NCBI RefSeq assembly: GCF_000152845.1
Contig: NZ_CH902584.1
Coordinates: 543,239-607,238 of the forward strand
From: Roseovarius sp. 217
GTDB lineage: Bacteria > Pseudomonadota > Alphaproteobacteria > Rhodobacterales > Rhodobacteraceae
Reading direction: 5' to 3'
DNA: 64,000 bases
The notes beneath the pieces are model-generated. The model was not told the DNA's origin, did not search any database, and was given only the letters and a program-made list of their open reading frames with translations. This document shows, one piece after another, positions 1-8,205 of the stretch; the stretch's first letter is position 1; every line of letters starts with the position of its first letter. The position numbers were made by a program, and so were the translations under genes.

Positions 1-734
1 CGCGCGGCCTTGCCCGAGGGGTAGCGCAGGCGCGGGCTGCGGTCCTGTGCCGCCGTGACAATGGTGGCAGCAACATCGTCCGCGGTGTCGCCTGCGGCCA
101 TCGCCGCGTCAAAGGCCGTCTGGTATCGGGCGATGGTCTGGGCATAGGCCGGCACCGGGCGGTCCCCCTGCGGCGAGTTCGCTTCGATCGAGGTTTTGGT
201 TGCCCAAGGTTCGATCACGGCAACGCGGATGCCGAAGGGGCGGACCTCGTGGTCAAGCGATTCCGAATAGCCCTCGATGGCGTGTTTGCTGGCAGCGTAG
301 TAGGCGCCGAAAGGCCCCGGGATCAGCCCGAGGACCGAGCCGACGTTCAGGATGCGCCCGGCACCTCGCGCCCGCATGATCGGCAGGACGGCGTTGGTCA
401 CACGCACGACCCCGTGGAAGTTAGTCTCGAAAAGGGCCTGAACCTGACCGATCGAACTTTCCTCGGCAGCTCCTGATAGAGCGTATCCGGCATTGTTGAC
501 AAGAAGGTCGATGCGCTCGGAGGCGGCCATGACCTCTGCGATCAGGGCCCGCACCGAGGCATCGTCGGTAACGTCCGCGACCAGCATGGTGATGCCATTT
601 GCCGGGGCCGTCATGGGTTTGCGGCTGGTGCCGAAGACCCGATAGCCGGCCTTGGCGAAGGCAACGGCGCTGGCTCGGCCGATGCCCGAGGACGCTCCGG
701 TGATCAGGGCGACGGGCTGGGGTGAGGGGCGCAT
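1..734 (-). CDS. SDR family short-chain dehydrogenase/reductase (3' end outside window)
   Basis: This is a classical short-chain dehydrogenase, open from an ATG at 734 to the window edge (about 244 residues visible). It has a TGASSGIG nucleotide-binding loop at residues 12-19, an NNAG motif at 80-83, a catalytic Ser near 133 and YxxxK at 146-150. The family carries out NAD(P)-dependent alcohol or carbonyl chemistry in the cytosol; the substrate cannot be told. It is divergent from the HxlR regulator at 819, which probably controls it. The C terminus lies beyond base 1. Confidence 0.9.
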   Translation of the reverse strand, partial: MRPSPQPVALITGASSGIGRASAVAFAKAGYRVFGTSRKPMTAPANGITMLVADVTDDASVRALIAEVMAASERIDLLVNNAGYALSGAAEESSIGQVQALFETNFHGVVRVTNAVLPIMRARGAGRILNVGSVLGLIPGPFGAYYAASKHAIEGYSESLDHEVRPFGIRVAVIEPWATKTSIEANSPQGDRPVPAYAQTIARYQTAFDAAMAAGDTADDVAATIVTAAQDRSPRLRYPSGKAA

Positions 735-791
735 GGTCTGTCCATTTCACTTGAAGTTCGACTCTACGGTCCATATGATATCAAAATAGTA

Positions 792-818
792 GTTAGTCAA
801 TACAGAAATGATACTAAC
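792..818. promoter_or_regulatory. Inverted repeat, candidate HxlR operator
   Basis: The 84-bp gap between the divergent dehydrogenase and HxlR genes contains GTTAGT (792-797) and its exact complement ACTAAC (813-818), ending right against the HxlR ATG at 819. HxlR dimers bind short palindromes in the shared promoter of a divergent target. The repeat is seen in the sequence; the operator role is inferred. Confidence 0.35.
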
Positions 819-1292
819 ATGAAAGACGATCTCGCCGCCCATTGCCCCATCGCCCGCAGCCTGCTCTGCGTCGGCGATTCCTGGAGCATCCTGATCCTGC
901 GTGACGCCTTTCTAGGCCTCACGCGGTTCGACCAGTTCCGCAAAAGCCTTGGGATCGCGCCCACGATGCTGACCAGCCGATTGGCGACGCTGACAGAAGA
1001 GGGTTTGCTGGAAAAGCGGCGATACATGGAACGTCCGCCGCGCGACGAATATGTGCTGACACCGGCCGGACAGGATTTTCTGCCAGTGCTGATCATGCTG
1101 AACGCATGGGGGACAAAGCATCGGGCCGGCGGTGACTTGACCCGCTATGTCGATACCGAGACCGGGAAGAGTATCGTGCCGATTGCGGTCGACCTGGAAA
1201 CCGGCGCAAGGATCGGCACGCGGCCTATCCGAACGATTGATGGGAAGAGCGGCGTTGCGTTCGCACCTCCCCGTGCTGACGTGTTGTCATGA
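819..1292 (+). CDS. HxlR family winged-helix transcriptional regulator
   Basis: A 157-residue regulator. The N terminus has the family signature CPIARSLLCVGDSWSILIL (residues 9-27), with the conserved Cys that is redox- or electrophile-sensitive in some HxlR proteins (QorR, YodB). The winged helix follows to about residue 100. HxlR regulators usually repress a neighbouring oxidoreductase, and the divergent short-chain dehydrogenase fits this. The ATG at 819 is preferred because the protein then begins about eight residues before the conserved Cys, as in the family. The inducer is unknown. Confidence 0.9.
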   Translation: MKDDLAAHCPIARSLLCVGDSWSILILRDAFLGLTRFDQFRKSLGIAPTMLTSRLATLTEEGLLEKRRYMERPPRDEYVLTPAGQDFLPVLIMLNAWGTKHRAGGDLTRYVDTETGKSIVPIAVDLETGARIGTRPIRTIDGKSGVAFAPPRADVLS

Positions 1293-1622
1293 CTTCGTCG
1301 AGGCTGGCACTTTCGCAAACTATCCGCACGCAAGGATGAACCTGTAACTCCCACGGCGCGAGAAACTGCTAGGAGTTTGAAAAACTCCATTCCGCACCAG
1401 GTGCTTTCCACCTCGAATGACCGCTTTTGCAGAGTCTTGGTCTCGATGGCGCGAACTGCGACAGGCTGCTTTCCGCCCTCTGTGACGGTCGCTCGAAGGG
1501 GGCAGGTCAGCCACACTGACGGCCCAAGTGAGGCCGCTCCTATCATACGCAGCGCCAAGTCCGAATGACCGGGTCGGGCAACGATCAGCCTCCGGTTCTT
1601 TAGCCGCAGGGTTGGTGATCTT
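1293..1622. other. No recognisable gene
   Basis: There are open frames on both strands here, but none resembles a known family and none has a convincing ribosome site. The next 300 bp hold fragments of an H-NS gene and a recombinase gene, so this stretch is probably decayed DNA from the same insertion and deletion events. Confidence 0.5.
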
Positions 1623-1733
1623 TCAGCGGATTTCCAGATCACCGGCAGTTGTACCAGCAGCCAGCGCGTCCACGACCCACTGCGGTTTACGCCCACGACG
1701 GGACCAGGTGGGACTGATGCTGTAACCGCCCCC
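1623..1733 (-). pseudogene. C-terminal fragment of an H-NS family nucleoid protein
   Basis: Reading the minus strand from 1724 to the TGA at 1625-1623 gives 33 residues that match the C-terminal DNA-binding motif of alphaproteobacterial H-NS-like proteins: a TWSRRGRKPQWVVDAL core followed by an acidic Leu/Ile-rich tail. The usual GRGR is changed to RRGR. No coiled-coil N-terminal half is present upstream: the frame is closed by a stop about 70 nt above the motif. It is therefore a truncated remnant. Confidence 0.6.
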
Positions 1734-1741
1734 GGCAAGAA

Positions 1742-1903
1742 GCTCGGGCGCCAACCTGGACAACGGTCGAAATCCGACAGCTTTCACCGAAGGTCATTCA
1801 AGCCGTGGCGGAGGGTCGCTCATACCGATGGATCGCCCGCGATCTCGGTATCAGCAAAACCACTGTGCTCCACAGAATGAAACGGCACAGGGAAAACTCT
1901 TAG
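1742..1903 (+). pseudogene. C-terminal helix-turn-helix remnant of a site-specific recombinase
   Basis: The plus-strand frame ending at the TAG 1901-1903 reads about 45 residues with a resolvase-like HTH: the core IQAVAEGRSYRWIARDLGIS followed by KTTVLHRMKRHRE. This is the form seen at the C terminus of serine recombinases and some transposases. No catalytic domain is present, and the frame runs back into the H-NS remnant on the other strand. It is mobile-element debris. Confidence 0.5.
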
Positions 1904-1989
1904 GGTGTCAATCTGCCCCCAGCCGGAACAGACACCACATTTCCATCAAGTTTGCGCACATAGGGCAAGAAAGGATACTTGATTTTTCA

Positions 1990-2013
1990 TAATCTATCAT
2001 TCATGTTAGATTA
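1990..2013. promoter_or_regulatory. Perfect inverted repeat upstream of the OmpW-like gene
   Basis: TAATCTA (1990-1996) and TAGATTA (2007-2013) form an exact 7-bp inverted repeat with a 10-bp spacer, about 85 bp before the likely porin start in AT-rich DNA. The spacing suits a dimeric regulator. Binding is inferred only. Confidence 0.4.
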
Positions 2014-2099
2014 TCGAGGCGTTTTTGACGATGAAAAAGCAAAATTATATCATCAAATCTTTCGTCTTCGACATATTTAAAAATGGGGAGGAGATGATG

Positions 2100-2804
2100 A
2101 TGGATTTTGTGTGCGAACCGGGAACGGTCTCAAGACGGGTGAATCGGCTCCGACGATTACTGTTCTCCGTCGGGTTCATCTTGTTGGCAATCGTCTTGCT
2201 GGCAGAAACCTCGGGAACGGCACTGGCGCAGGGCGCTTTGACCGCTGACGAGGGCTGGGCGAACAGGTTTCTGGTACGAGGCAGGATTGCCGGTGTTTTT
2301 CCCGAAGACAGCGCTCAATACAATGTCCCCGCACGTACGCATGTCTCGAACCAATTCATTCCGGAGATCGACCTGTCGTACTTCTTTACGGAAAACATCG
2401 CCGCGGAAACCATTTGTTGTATCACCAAGCACGACGTGTCCTTGTCGGGCGGGCCCACCCTTGGGGAAGCGTGGTTGATCCCGCTTTCCGTCATGGCTCA
2501 GTATCATTTTCGTCCTAGAGGCAGCATCAAGCCCTATATCGGGGCGGGTCCGGCGCTGGTGCTTGTCGTGGCCAATAACGAAAGGGGCCCCGCGACATCC
2601 TTCAATCTCGAAACCTACAATCCTGGTTTTGTTCTGCAGGCTGGGGTTGATATCAAGCTCCGAAACAATTGGTATCTCAATGCCGATATCAAGAAGTTTT
2701 TTGTAGACATCGACGCAAAGGTCACCACCGCCGGAGGCACGGTATCCGGAAAGGCCTCGATTGATCCTATCGTCGCGGGCATCGGGATCGGATATCGCTT
2801 CTGA
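2100..2804 (+). CDS. OmpW-like outer membrane beta-barrel protein
   Basis: An exported protein of about 234 residues. A signal peptide (long hydrophobic stretch ending ALA-Q near residue 44) is followed by alternating aromatic/polar strands typical of the 8-stranded OmpW family: a segment starting FLVRGRIAGVFPED, central AQYHFRPRGSIKPYIGAGPA, and a C-terminal GIGIGYRF ending in Phe, as barrel insertion requires. The AGGAG at 2089-2093 lies 6 nt before the ATG at 2100, which decides the start among three consecutive ATGs (2094, 2097, 2100). The family forms narrow channels for small hydrophobic molecules. The ligand here is unknown. Confidence 0.8.
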   Translation: MDFVCEPGTVSRRVNRLRRLLFSVGFILLAIVLLAETSGTALAQGALTADEGWANRFLVRGRIAGVFPEDSAQYNVPARTHVSNQFIPEIDLSYFFTENIAAETICCITKHDVSLSGGPTLGEAWLIPLSVMAQYHFRPRGSIKPYIGAGPALVLVVANNERGPATSFNLETYNPGFVLQAGVDIKLRNNWYLNADIKKFFVDIDAKVTTAGGTVSGKASIDPIVAGIGIGYRF

Positions 2805-2828
2805 TCGAGACGCGCATTCTAGAACAGA

Positions 2829-2864
2829 CGAATGCCCCGCCGGCCCCCCGCGCAGGGGCATTCG
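2829..2864 (+). terminator. Hairpin downstream of the OmpW-like gene
   Basis: CGAATGCCCC (2829-2838) pairs perfectly with GGGGCATTCG (2855-2864), a 10-bp GC-rich stem starting 25 nt after the porin stop. No strong T tract follows, so it may be a weak terminator or an mRNA-stabilising hairpin ahead of nrtS. Confidence 0.5.
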
Positions 2865-2891
2865 GACTTAAAGCAACAAGCGGATGGACGC

Positions 2892-3185
2892 ATGAACAAC
2901 CTTCTTTTCAATCTCGGGGTGTCACGGACCCTTGTCTTGCGTTCCACCCGAATTGCCATCGTGGTCGGGACGGTCCTGAACTTGATCAATCAGAGCGATG
3001 TAATCTTCGGTTCCGCCGAAAGTGATCTCGCAAAGGCGGGCTTGACCTATTGTGTTCCGTTTTTTGTTGCTATGTATGGGGCACTGTCCGCGACGAAAGA
3101 CTACAGAAAGAAGACACTTGGCCAAGATCAGCGACACAAGACAGATGAAGATCGGAGAACTCGCGCGCCTCAGCCGCTTGAGTGA
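2892..3185 (+). CDS. NrtS-type small nitrate/nitrite transporter-like membrane protein
   Basis: A 97-residue protein with two predicted membrane helices (about residues 18-36 and 48-66). The first carries the characteristic IAIVVGTVLNLINQSDVIFG segment and the second TYCVPFFVAMYGALSA, both as in the NrtS family (nitrate/nitrite transport in cyanobacteria). The tail is polar and charged. The ATG at 2892 gives the expected short N terminus before helix 1. The next gene, a MerR regulator, starts inside its 3' end (41-nt overlap), so the two are probably translated together. Transport is assigned by family only. Confidence 0.7.
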   Translation: MNNLLFNLGVSRTLVLRSTRIAIVVGTVLNLINQSDVIFGSAESDLAKAGLTYCVPFFVAMYGALSATKDYRKKTLGQDQRHKTDEDRRTRAPQPLE

Positions 3186-3606
3186 ACGATCTCTGCGTCA
3201 TTACGAGGATCTGGGCATCCTCAGGCCTGAGCGCAGCGATGGGGGAACGCGGACGTATGGTGAGCGTGACGTGGTTCTGGCCAAAATGATCCAGAACATG
3301 CGCGACCTAGATATTCCGCTTGAGGTTATCGCCTCGATCGCGGGGGTCCGCGCGCATCACACCACTGGCTCTGGATCGTCACAAGAGGTGGCGGCCAAAC
3401 TCAATGAACTGTCCGACACGCTCATGCTCATGGCCCGGCTCGCAATCGAGATTCAAGGCGAGGTCAACCACGTTTTGGGCGCGGTCAATGAATGCCGAGG
3501 ATGCAAGAACAAACCATCCCGATCAGGATGTCCAACCTGTCCGATGAACACGGTATCGGAAACCTCGCCCTTGGCGGATATGATCTGGCGCGACGAACTT
3601 GCCTGA
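3145..3606 (+). CDS. MerR family regulator with a C-terminal four-cysteine cluster
   Basis: A 153-residue regulator. The N-terminal MerR winged helix (MKIGELARLSRLSERSLRHY and onward) is followed by the dimerisation helix and then Cys117-x2-Cys120 and Cys129-x2-Cys132. The cluster spacing (CxxC-x8-CxxC) differs from SoxR, but a metal ion or Fe-S centre is plausible. The ATG at 3145 is chosen because the MerR domain begins there. It overlaps nrtS by 41 nt, so it may sense a nitrogen-oxide-related or redox signal. That signal is inference. Confidence 0.85.
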   Translation: MKIGELARLSRLSERSLRHYEDLGILRPERSDGGTRTYGERDVVLAKMIQNMRDLDIPLEVIASIAGVRAHHTTGSGSSQEVAAKLNELSDTLMLMARLAIEIQGEVNHVLGAVNECRGCKNKPSRSGCPTCPMNTVSETSPLADMIWRDELA

Positions 3607-3611
3607 GCCCG

Positions 3612-4595
3612 TCAAACCTCGGCGGAGTAGTCGAGCACGCGCGCTCGATGTTTTCTGCGTTGGTCCGAGGGCGTGACGGCGTAGGATTTCTTGAAGGCGG
3701 TGGCCAGCGAGCCGGTCGAGCCAAAGCCGGTGGCGGTGGCGATGTCGATCAGTGGCAGTTTCGTGCGCAGGATCAGATGATGCGCGCGGCGAATACGCAA
3801 CTTTTTGTAATAATGTCCTGGCGAGGCATCAAAGACCGCGCGGAAGCGACGTTCAAGGCACCGTTGCGAGATGTCCAGCTCAGCGGCGATCGCAACGATT
3901 GAAAGTGGATCAGACAGATTATCCTCCATGATGGCGAGGGCATCCGACACGGCCTTGTCATAGAATTTGTGAAACGCCTCTGGGGCAAAAGGCTGGGAGC
4001 TGGAACTGGTGCGGATTTCCGGCAAGAGCAGGTGGCGGCCGATCTCGGTGATCTCGGACACCGGCAACTCGCGGGCTAGCAAACCGATCACAAGTTCCGC
4101 GGTTGCCGCGCGTCCCGCAGCAGTGATGATGCCGTTGGAAAATTCCGACAGATTCTCGGTCAGGCGCGGCTGATCCTGGGTCTCGCGCAGCGCCACCGCA
4201 TCGGCCCAGTGGGTTGTGACCGCGCCGGTCTCGACCTGGGTGCGGGCAATGAAGGCGGTGGCGGCATCCGCGAGCAGGATCACCGAGTGCCCCAGCCGCC
4301 GCATACTACGGATGCGCGCCATCCAGACGGCGGGATTGGCTGTGTTTGAGGCGATCACGATCAGGAAGTCAGCCAGGCAATGATTTGGAATGACCGGCTC
4401 TGCCCGCACGAGGCAGACGCCACCGCCCTGCACGAGCCCCGGCCGATCCGAGATGACCCGCCAGCCAAAATGCGGCGCGCCATGCACCATGTTGGCGGTT
4501 TGCAGGGTGTGGATGACCGAAGCCAATTCCAGATCGCAGAATCTGCGCTGTACAAAAATTTCGAAAGTCGTGGATTTTCGTTCCGGGATCGTCAT
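3612..4595 (-). CDS. GlxA family transcriptional regulator (DJ-1/PfpI domain plus AraC HTH)
   Basis: A 327-residue two-domain regulator. The N-terminal half (about 10-190) has the DJ-1/PfpI-like fold of GlxA proteins. The C-terminal half (about 225-320) is an AraC HTH pair, with the LSIVAIAAELDISQRCLERR helix-turn-helix and a later segment around TGFGSTGSLATAFKKSYAVT. The start is fixed by an ATGA overlap with the methyltransferase stop at 4592-4594. It is the last gene of a three-gene operon with a PanB-like enzyme and a methyltransferase. GlxA-type proteins regulate carnitine, glycine betaine or amino-acid use in relatives; the target here is unknown. Confidence 0.85.
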   Translation of the reverse strand: MTIPERKSTTFEIFVQRRFCDLELASVIHTLQTANMVHGAPHFGWRVISDRPGLVQGGGVCLVRAEPVIPNHCLADFLIVIASNTANPAVWMARIRSMRRLGHSVILLADAATAFIARTQVETGAVTTHWADAVALRETQDQPRLTENLSEFSNGIITAAGRAATAELVIGLLARELPVSEITEIGRHLLLPEIRTSSSSQPFAPEAFHKFYDKAVSDALAIMEDNLSDPLSIVAIAAELDISQRCLERRFRAVFDASPGHYYKKLRIRRAHHLILRTKLPLIDIATATGFGSTGSLATAFKKSYAVTPSDQRRKHRARVLDYSAEV

Positions 4596-5335
4596 GTCGG
4601 CCTGTTCACGTCTGGTATCCTTGATAGGCTCCCGGTCTTTCGAAACACCTGGCCCACAATCCGCCACGATATGATGATGTCAGAACGTCCCAGCCTAAGC
4701 AGATTTGCGCGCGCTGTCTGAAGAGCGTTCGAGCAATCCTGCTGACCTGCCCTGTAAGCGCTCCAACCACGGAAGAGTTTGATCAGTTCCTCCATGGGAA
4801 CGGTCCTGCACATGACGGCATATGGCAGCTCTACCTTTTCTCCACAGAACGCAAGCCCGGCGTAGCCCGAAACCGCCCAACTGCGCTCTGGTTCCCAGAA
4901 TGGGTCGATCGTCGAGAGAAAACCGTCGCACGCGCCCCTGACATCGATGGGCAATTCGATATTGCTCCAGGCGAGCGCGGCAAAGATACCGCCCGGACTC
5001 AGCACCCGGTGGGCTTCGGCAAGATGACGCGCCACATTGAAATGATGGAGGGCTTGCATGGATACCACCATATCAACACTATCTGGCGGCAATGGCAGAT
5101 TTTCGGCCCGACACTTGACGTATCCTATAGGGGTTTCAGTCGATACCGGATAGGCCGATTTCGGCGGGCAAGGGTCTGTAGCAATCGCGAGGTTGAAATG
5201 CTCCGCCATGAAATAGCTGACTTCGGCGTCTCCAGCGCCACATTCGACACAAACGCGACGTTGGTACGGCAGCGCGGCGAGCCAGCGCATGAGTTGCGCT
5301 GGCTCCAAAGCTGTCCTGGCAGCATCATGCGGCAC
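4592..5335 (-). CDS. Class I SAM-dependent methyltransferase
   Basis: A 247-residue Rossmann methyltransferase of the Methyltransf_11 type. It has motif I ECGAGDAEVS at residues 31-40, an acidic AdoMet ribose-binding region (ATDPCPPKS) and the later VVSMQALHHF and HRVLSPGGIFAALAW segments. It starts 5 nt after the PanB-like stop and overlaps the GlxA-like regulator by ATGA, so the three genes form one tightly coupled operon. The methyl acceptor is unknown; a small molecule handled by the PanB-like enzyme is a reasonable guess. Confidence 0.85.
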   Translation of the reverse strand: MPHDAARTALEPAQLMRWLAALPYQRRVCVECGAGDAEVSYFMAEHFNLAIATDPCPPKSAYPVSTETPIGYVKCRAENLPLPPDSVDMVVSMQALHHFNVARHLAEAHRVLSPGGIFAALAWSNIELPIDVRGACDGFLSTIDPFWEPERSWAVSGYAGLAFCGEKVELPYAVMCRTVPMEELIKLFRGWSAYRAGQQDCSNALQTARANLLRLGRSDIIISWRIVGQVFRKTGSLSRIPDVNRPT

Positions 5336-5340
5336 GGGGG

Positions 5341-6189
5341 TCAGCCGACAAGCGACAAGAACTTTTCGTGTTCCCCGTCAAGCATGGTGTGTGAAAGATC
5401 CGGCTTGGGGAACTGCCCGCTCTTTGCAGCGTTGTAATAAGCAGAATATGCTTTCTGCATTTCCCCCCAGACGTCGCCAAAGAGTTCGCGTTTGGGCGGA
5501 ATTGGAAAGACGGAACACCCGATGATATCGCTCGAAACATGGAAAATGCCATGCGCGTAGGGGCCCGACCCGAGGCTGGCGACAGCGACCGGTAGATTCT
5601 CGTAGCACCACTTGGTCAACTCGACCGACGTATGTTCGAAGAGCGCCGCGAAAATGCCCGCTTCGATCGAGGCGCGGACCAGTTCAATGATCGCGGCCGC
5701 TTCCCCTGCGGTGCGTCCCGCTGGGCTATGGCCAGAGTTCATCACCGCCCGCTCGCCCTGAACGCCAAAATGACCCACAACAGGAATCCCCGCATCGACG
5801 ATGGCCCGAATATGCGGAACTGTCCCAAGCGAGGGCTCGATATGCACGCCGTCAGCACCCAGCTTAACCACTTTTGCCGCGTTGCGCACGGATTCCTCAA
5901 TGGAGATACTGGCCGTTGTATTAGGCATGTTGCAGATGATGAATGGTGACGAAGCCCCTCGCAGCACACCTTGTAACATGTAAAGCTGTTCTTCGAAATC
6001 CACCGTTGCCATTGATTTGTGCCCCATCAGGCCCATCGGGCCGGGACTGCCACAGCACAGCAGGTCCATGCCAAGCTCTTCGGCCATCATCGCACTTGGT
6101 GTATCGTGGCATTCCATACCAACAATGCGCTCTCCCTTTTGGACCTTTTCCGCAAGATGTTTCAGTCGTGTCTTTCTGCGTTTTGCCAT
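5341..6189 (-). CDS. Divergent PanB-family (ketopantoate hydroxymethyltransferase-like) protein
   Basis: A 282-residue TIM-barrel protein of the PEP mutase/isocitrate lyase superfamily, closest by eye to PanB: YDYPSA-like DTPSAMMAEELGMDLL near 29-44, GH at 56-57, GAD at 111-113, GH at 139-140, GRT at 158-160 and a Glu at 185. Two of the three Mg-binding Asp of PanB (E. coli D45 and D84) align with Ser48 and Asn87, and the ketopantoate-site Lys is His116; Glu118 and Glu185 remain. It is probably not a standard pantothenate enzyme. It leads an operon with a methyltransferase and a GlxA-type regulator. Confidence 0.75.
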   Translation of the reverse strand: MAKRRKTRLKHLAEKVQKGERIVGMECHDTPSAMMAEELGMDLLCCGSPGPMGLMGHKSMATVDFEEQLYMLQGVLRGASSPFIICNMPNTTASISIEESVRNAAKVVKLGADGVHIEPSLGTVPHIRAIVDAGIPVVGHFGVQGERAVMNSGHSPAGRTAGEAAAIIELVRASIEAGIFAALFEHTSVELTKWCYENLPVAVASLGSGPYAHGIFHVSSDIIGCSVFPIPPKRELFGDVWGEMQKAYSAYYNAAKSGQFPKPDLSHTMLDGEHEKFLSLVG

Positions 6190-6403
6190 TCTGATTTTCT
6201 CCCGATGGGCAGCATATGTACTGCAATTCGCACATTACCTTACATTGATGTTAGATTTCAACCAAAAATCGATTCACCCTCGAACCCGTCGGTCTTTGCC
6301 CCATCCCGCCGCTGTTCCGCCACTAATACCGATGTCGCGTTGCCCCGTGAGTGCATGCGAACGAACCTGGCCTTTGATTTCAATGAATTCTTCATCTCGT
6401 GTT

Positions 6404-7834
6404 GGGAGTGGGCAAAACTTGGTGGTCGACGGGGTAGGATAAGGGTTTCAGAACAAGGCGAGACCCAACATGGATGTAAGTATTCTTGTTGAAACGACTT
6501 TTGACGATGGCGAAACTCGGAGACGCAGTATCGGTCGACTTCGCCGTCCGTATGACGAATTTGCCTCTCCGAACTTGGGCCTGCTCCTTCACGACGCAAA
6601 GACCTTGTTGAGGCGGTTGCAGGAAGCGATTGTGCAAGATCACGTCGGTGAAGCAATGGAGGCCCGCCGGATATGCGAGGGCTGAGGTAAACGACGTGCG
6701 ATCCATGACGATCGTGGCCGCATTTTCGATACGCTGTACGGTCGAATTCGGGTGAAGTGGCCGAGGATTCGACGCTGCTCGTGCCAACCGGCAGGGATCG
6801 CGAACCATGGGCCGCAATCACCACTTGCTGGGCTTTTCCCCAAACGTGCGACGCCGGAACTTCGGTGCCTGCCGGCTGAATTGGGATCGAGGCACTCGTT
6901 TCGAGAAGCCGCGATTGATCGAAATGTTCCGGCCCTGTTCGGCTCGGTTGAACACGACAGTTCGAAAGCTCTTGGGTCGCATCGCCGACGAACTCAGCCA
7001 TAACGACACAAGCCAAGGGGACGCGGGTACAAACGAGGCATCCTCCCCACTGGCCGTTTTCCTGGATGGTGCGCACATACGATGTCGGCCTGAATACCAA
7101 AAACGGCACCTTAATGGCGTGGTCGGCAAGGTTGAAAGCCTCAATATGAGCCGACGATTTGGCTTCGTTCAACAAGCCGCTGCATCGCCTGCCAGACAGC
7201 TCCGAAATGACCTGATTGCGCAAGGTTGGGATGGCCGAAACAAGGTGACCGTGATTTCAGACGGTAAGCCGGACTTGCCAAATCTCATGCGGCGTGCCGG
7301 TCGAGGTCCTGTCACCCACATACTGGACTGGTGGCACATCTCGATGCGGGTCAAACACATAGAAATGCAGTGCAAGGACTTCTGCAATCGAAGGGAATTC
7401 AGGGTTGCCATTGCGCTTCGAGCGCCCTGCCGAAACACTGCGTTGGGACCTTTGGCACGGCAAGTTGATGACCGCCGCGACAATCCTCAAACTTCTCCAA
7501 ATCGATTGTGATCGATTGCGTGCCGAAACCCGAGATTTACGGGAAGCGGTCAGGCGCGTTAAAGCCCGGTGTCAGGAGCCATATTCCTACCTTTCCAACA
7601 CCTCCGACGCGCTTCCGGACTACGGTTGTCGATACCGAAACGGCCTCGCGGTTTCATTGTCCCGGGCAGAAGGCTGCGTCGATGACATCGGCAACACCCA
7701 CTTGGGAAAACGCCGCCCGATGAGATGGTCACCGCAGGGCGCACATCGCGTTGCCGTCACATGGGCCGCTGTCCTTGACGGGAGGTTAGGCGTAGACAAG
7801 TTGGCCGCATGACCCCCATGTTTTGCCCACTCCC
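6404..7834 (+). mobile_element. Decayed ISKra4-family insertion sequence
   Basis: The element is bounded by inverted ends: GGGAGTGGGCAAAAC at 6404-6418 and its complement ending at 7834. The body encodes an ISKra4-type transposase broken by frameshifts. Length is about 1.43 kb. A third copy of the left end (first 26 bp identical) lies alone at 32318. I see no clear target-site duplication. Confidence 0.8.
6470..7812 (+). pseudogene. ISKra4 family transposase, several frameshifts
   Basis: The N-terminal part (6470-6685) starts MDVSILVETTFDDGETR and has the LGLLLHDAK segment of ISKra4 transposases. The frame then shifts near 6680 (RAIHDDRGRIFDTLYGRIRVK), again near 6790-6810 into a frame with VFLDGAHIRCRPEY and HILDWWHISMRVKHIE, and again near 7400 into YLSNTSDALPDYGCRYRNGL and SRAEGCVDDIGN, which is the family C terminus and ends LAA at 7812. 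All domains are still detectable but at least three frame changes make it nonfunctional. Confidence 0.85.
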
Positions 7835-8205
7835 TCGACGTTGAGCCCAAGAACTGCACGGCTCTACCAAGATGATTGGCGAGATCAGCGTGGTTGCTCA
7901 GCTGTTTTCGCAAGCGATCTGATCGGTGACGAACACCGAGACAAAGTCAACCCGAGAGGAAAACAGTAATAAGCCCGAAGCGCACGATGATTTCAACCGT
8001 TGCCGGGTCAGAGTTTTCTATCGATGGGCAAAAAACAGCCATCAACCGGCAGACTCCAGCCGTCCCTTGGCCGGATGGCATGCCTTGGTTGCGTGGGTGA
8101 GGCGGAGGTGCCAAGACTGTCAAGGCGCGCAAACCTTGCCAGACAGGCAGTCGGACCGGATCGGTGCCGAAGCTGCATCTTTTATGCCCAGACAAAGGTC
8201 ATGCT
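7835..8205. other. Intergenic, no recognised gene
   Basis: About 370 bp between the ISKra4 right end and exoA. Short open frames exist but match nothing I recognise and lack good ribosome sites. It presumably holds the promoter of the exoA-M-P operon. Confidence 0.5.

Noticed and set aside
1145..1738. A 197-codon minus-strand open frame over the HxlR 3' end and the debris region
   Set aside because: It overlaps a secure gene antisense, has no ribosome site and no recognisable motif; the H-NS tail is in another frame of the same strand.
6258..7223. A 321-codon minus-strand frame
   Set aside because: It is antisense to the ISKra4 transposase frames, which have clear family motifs.
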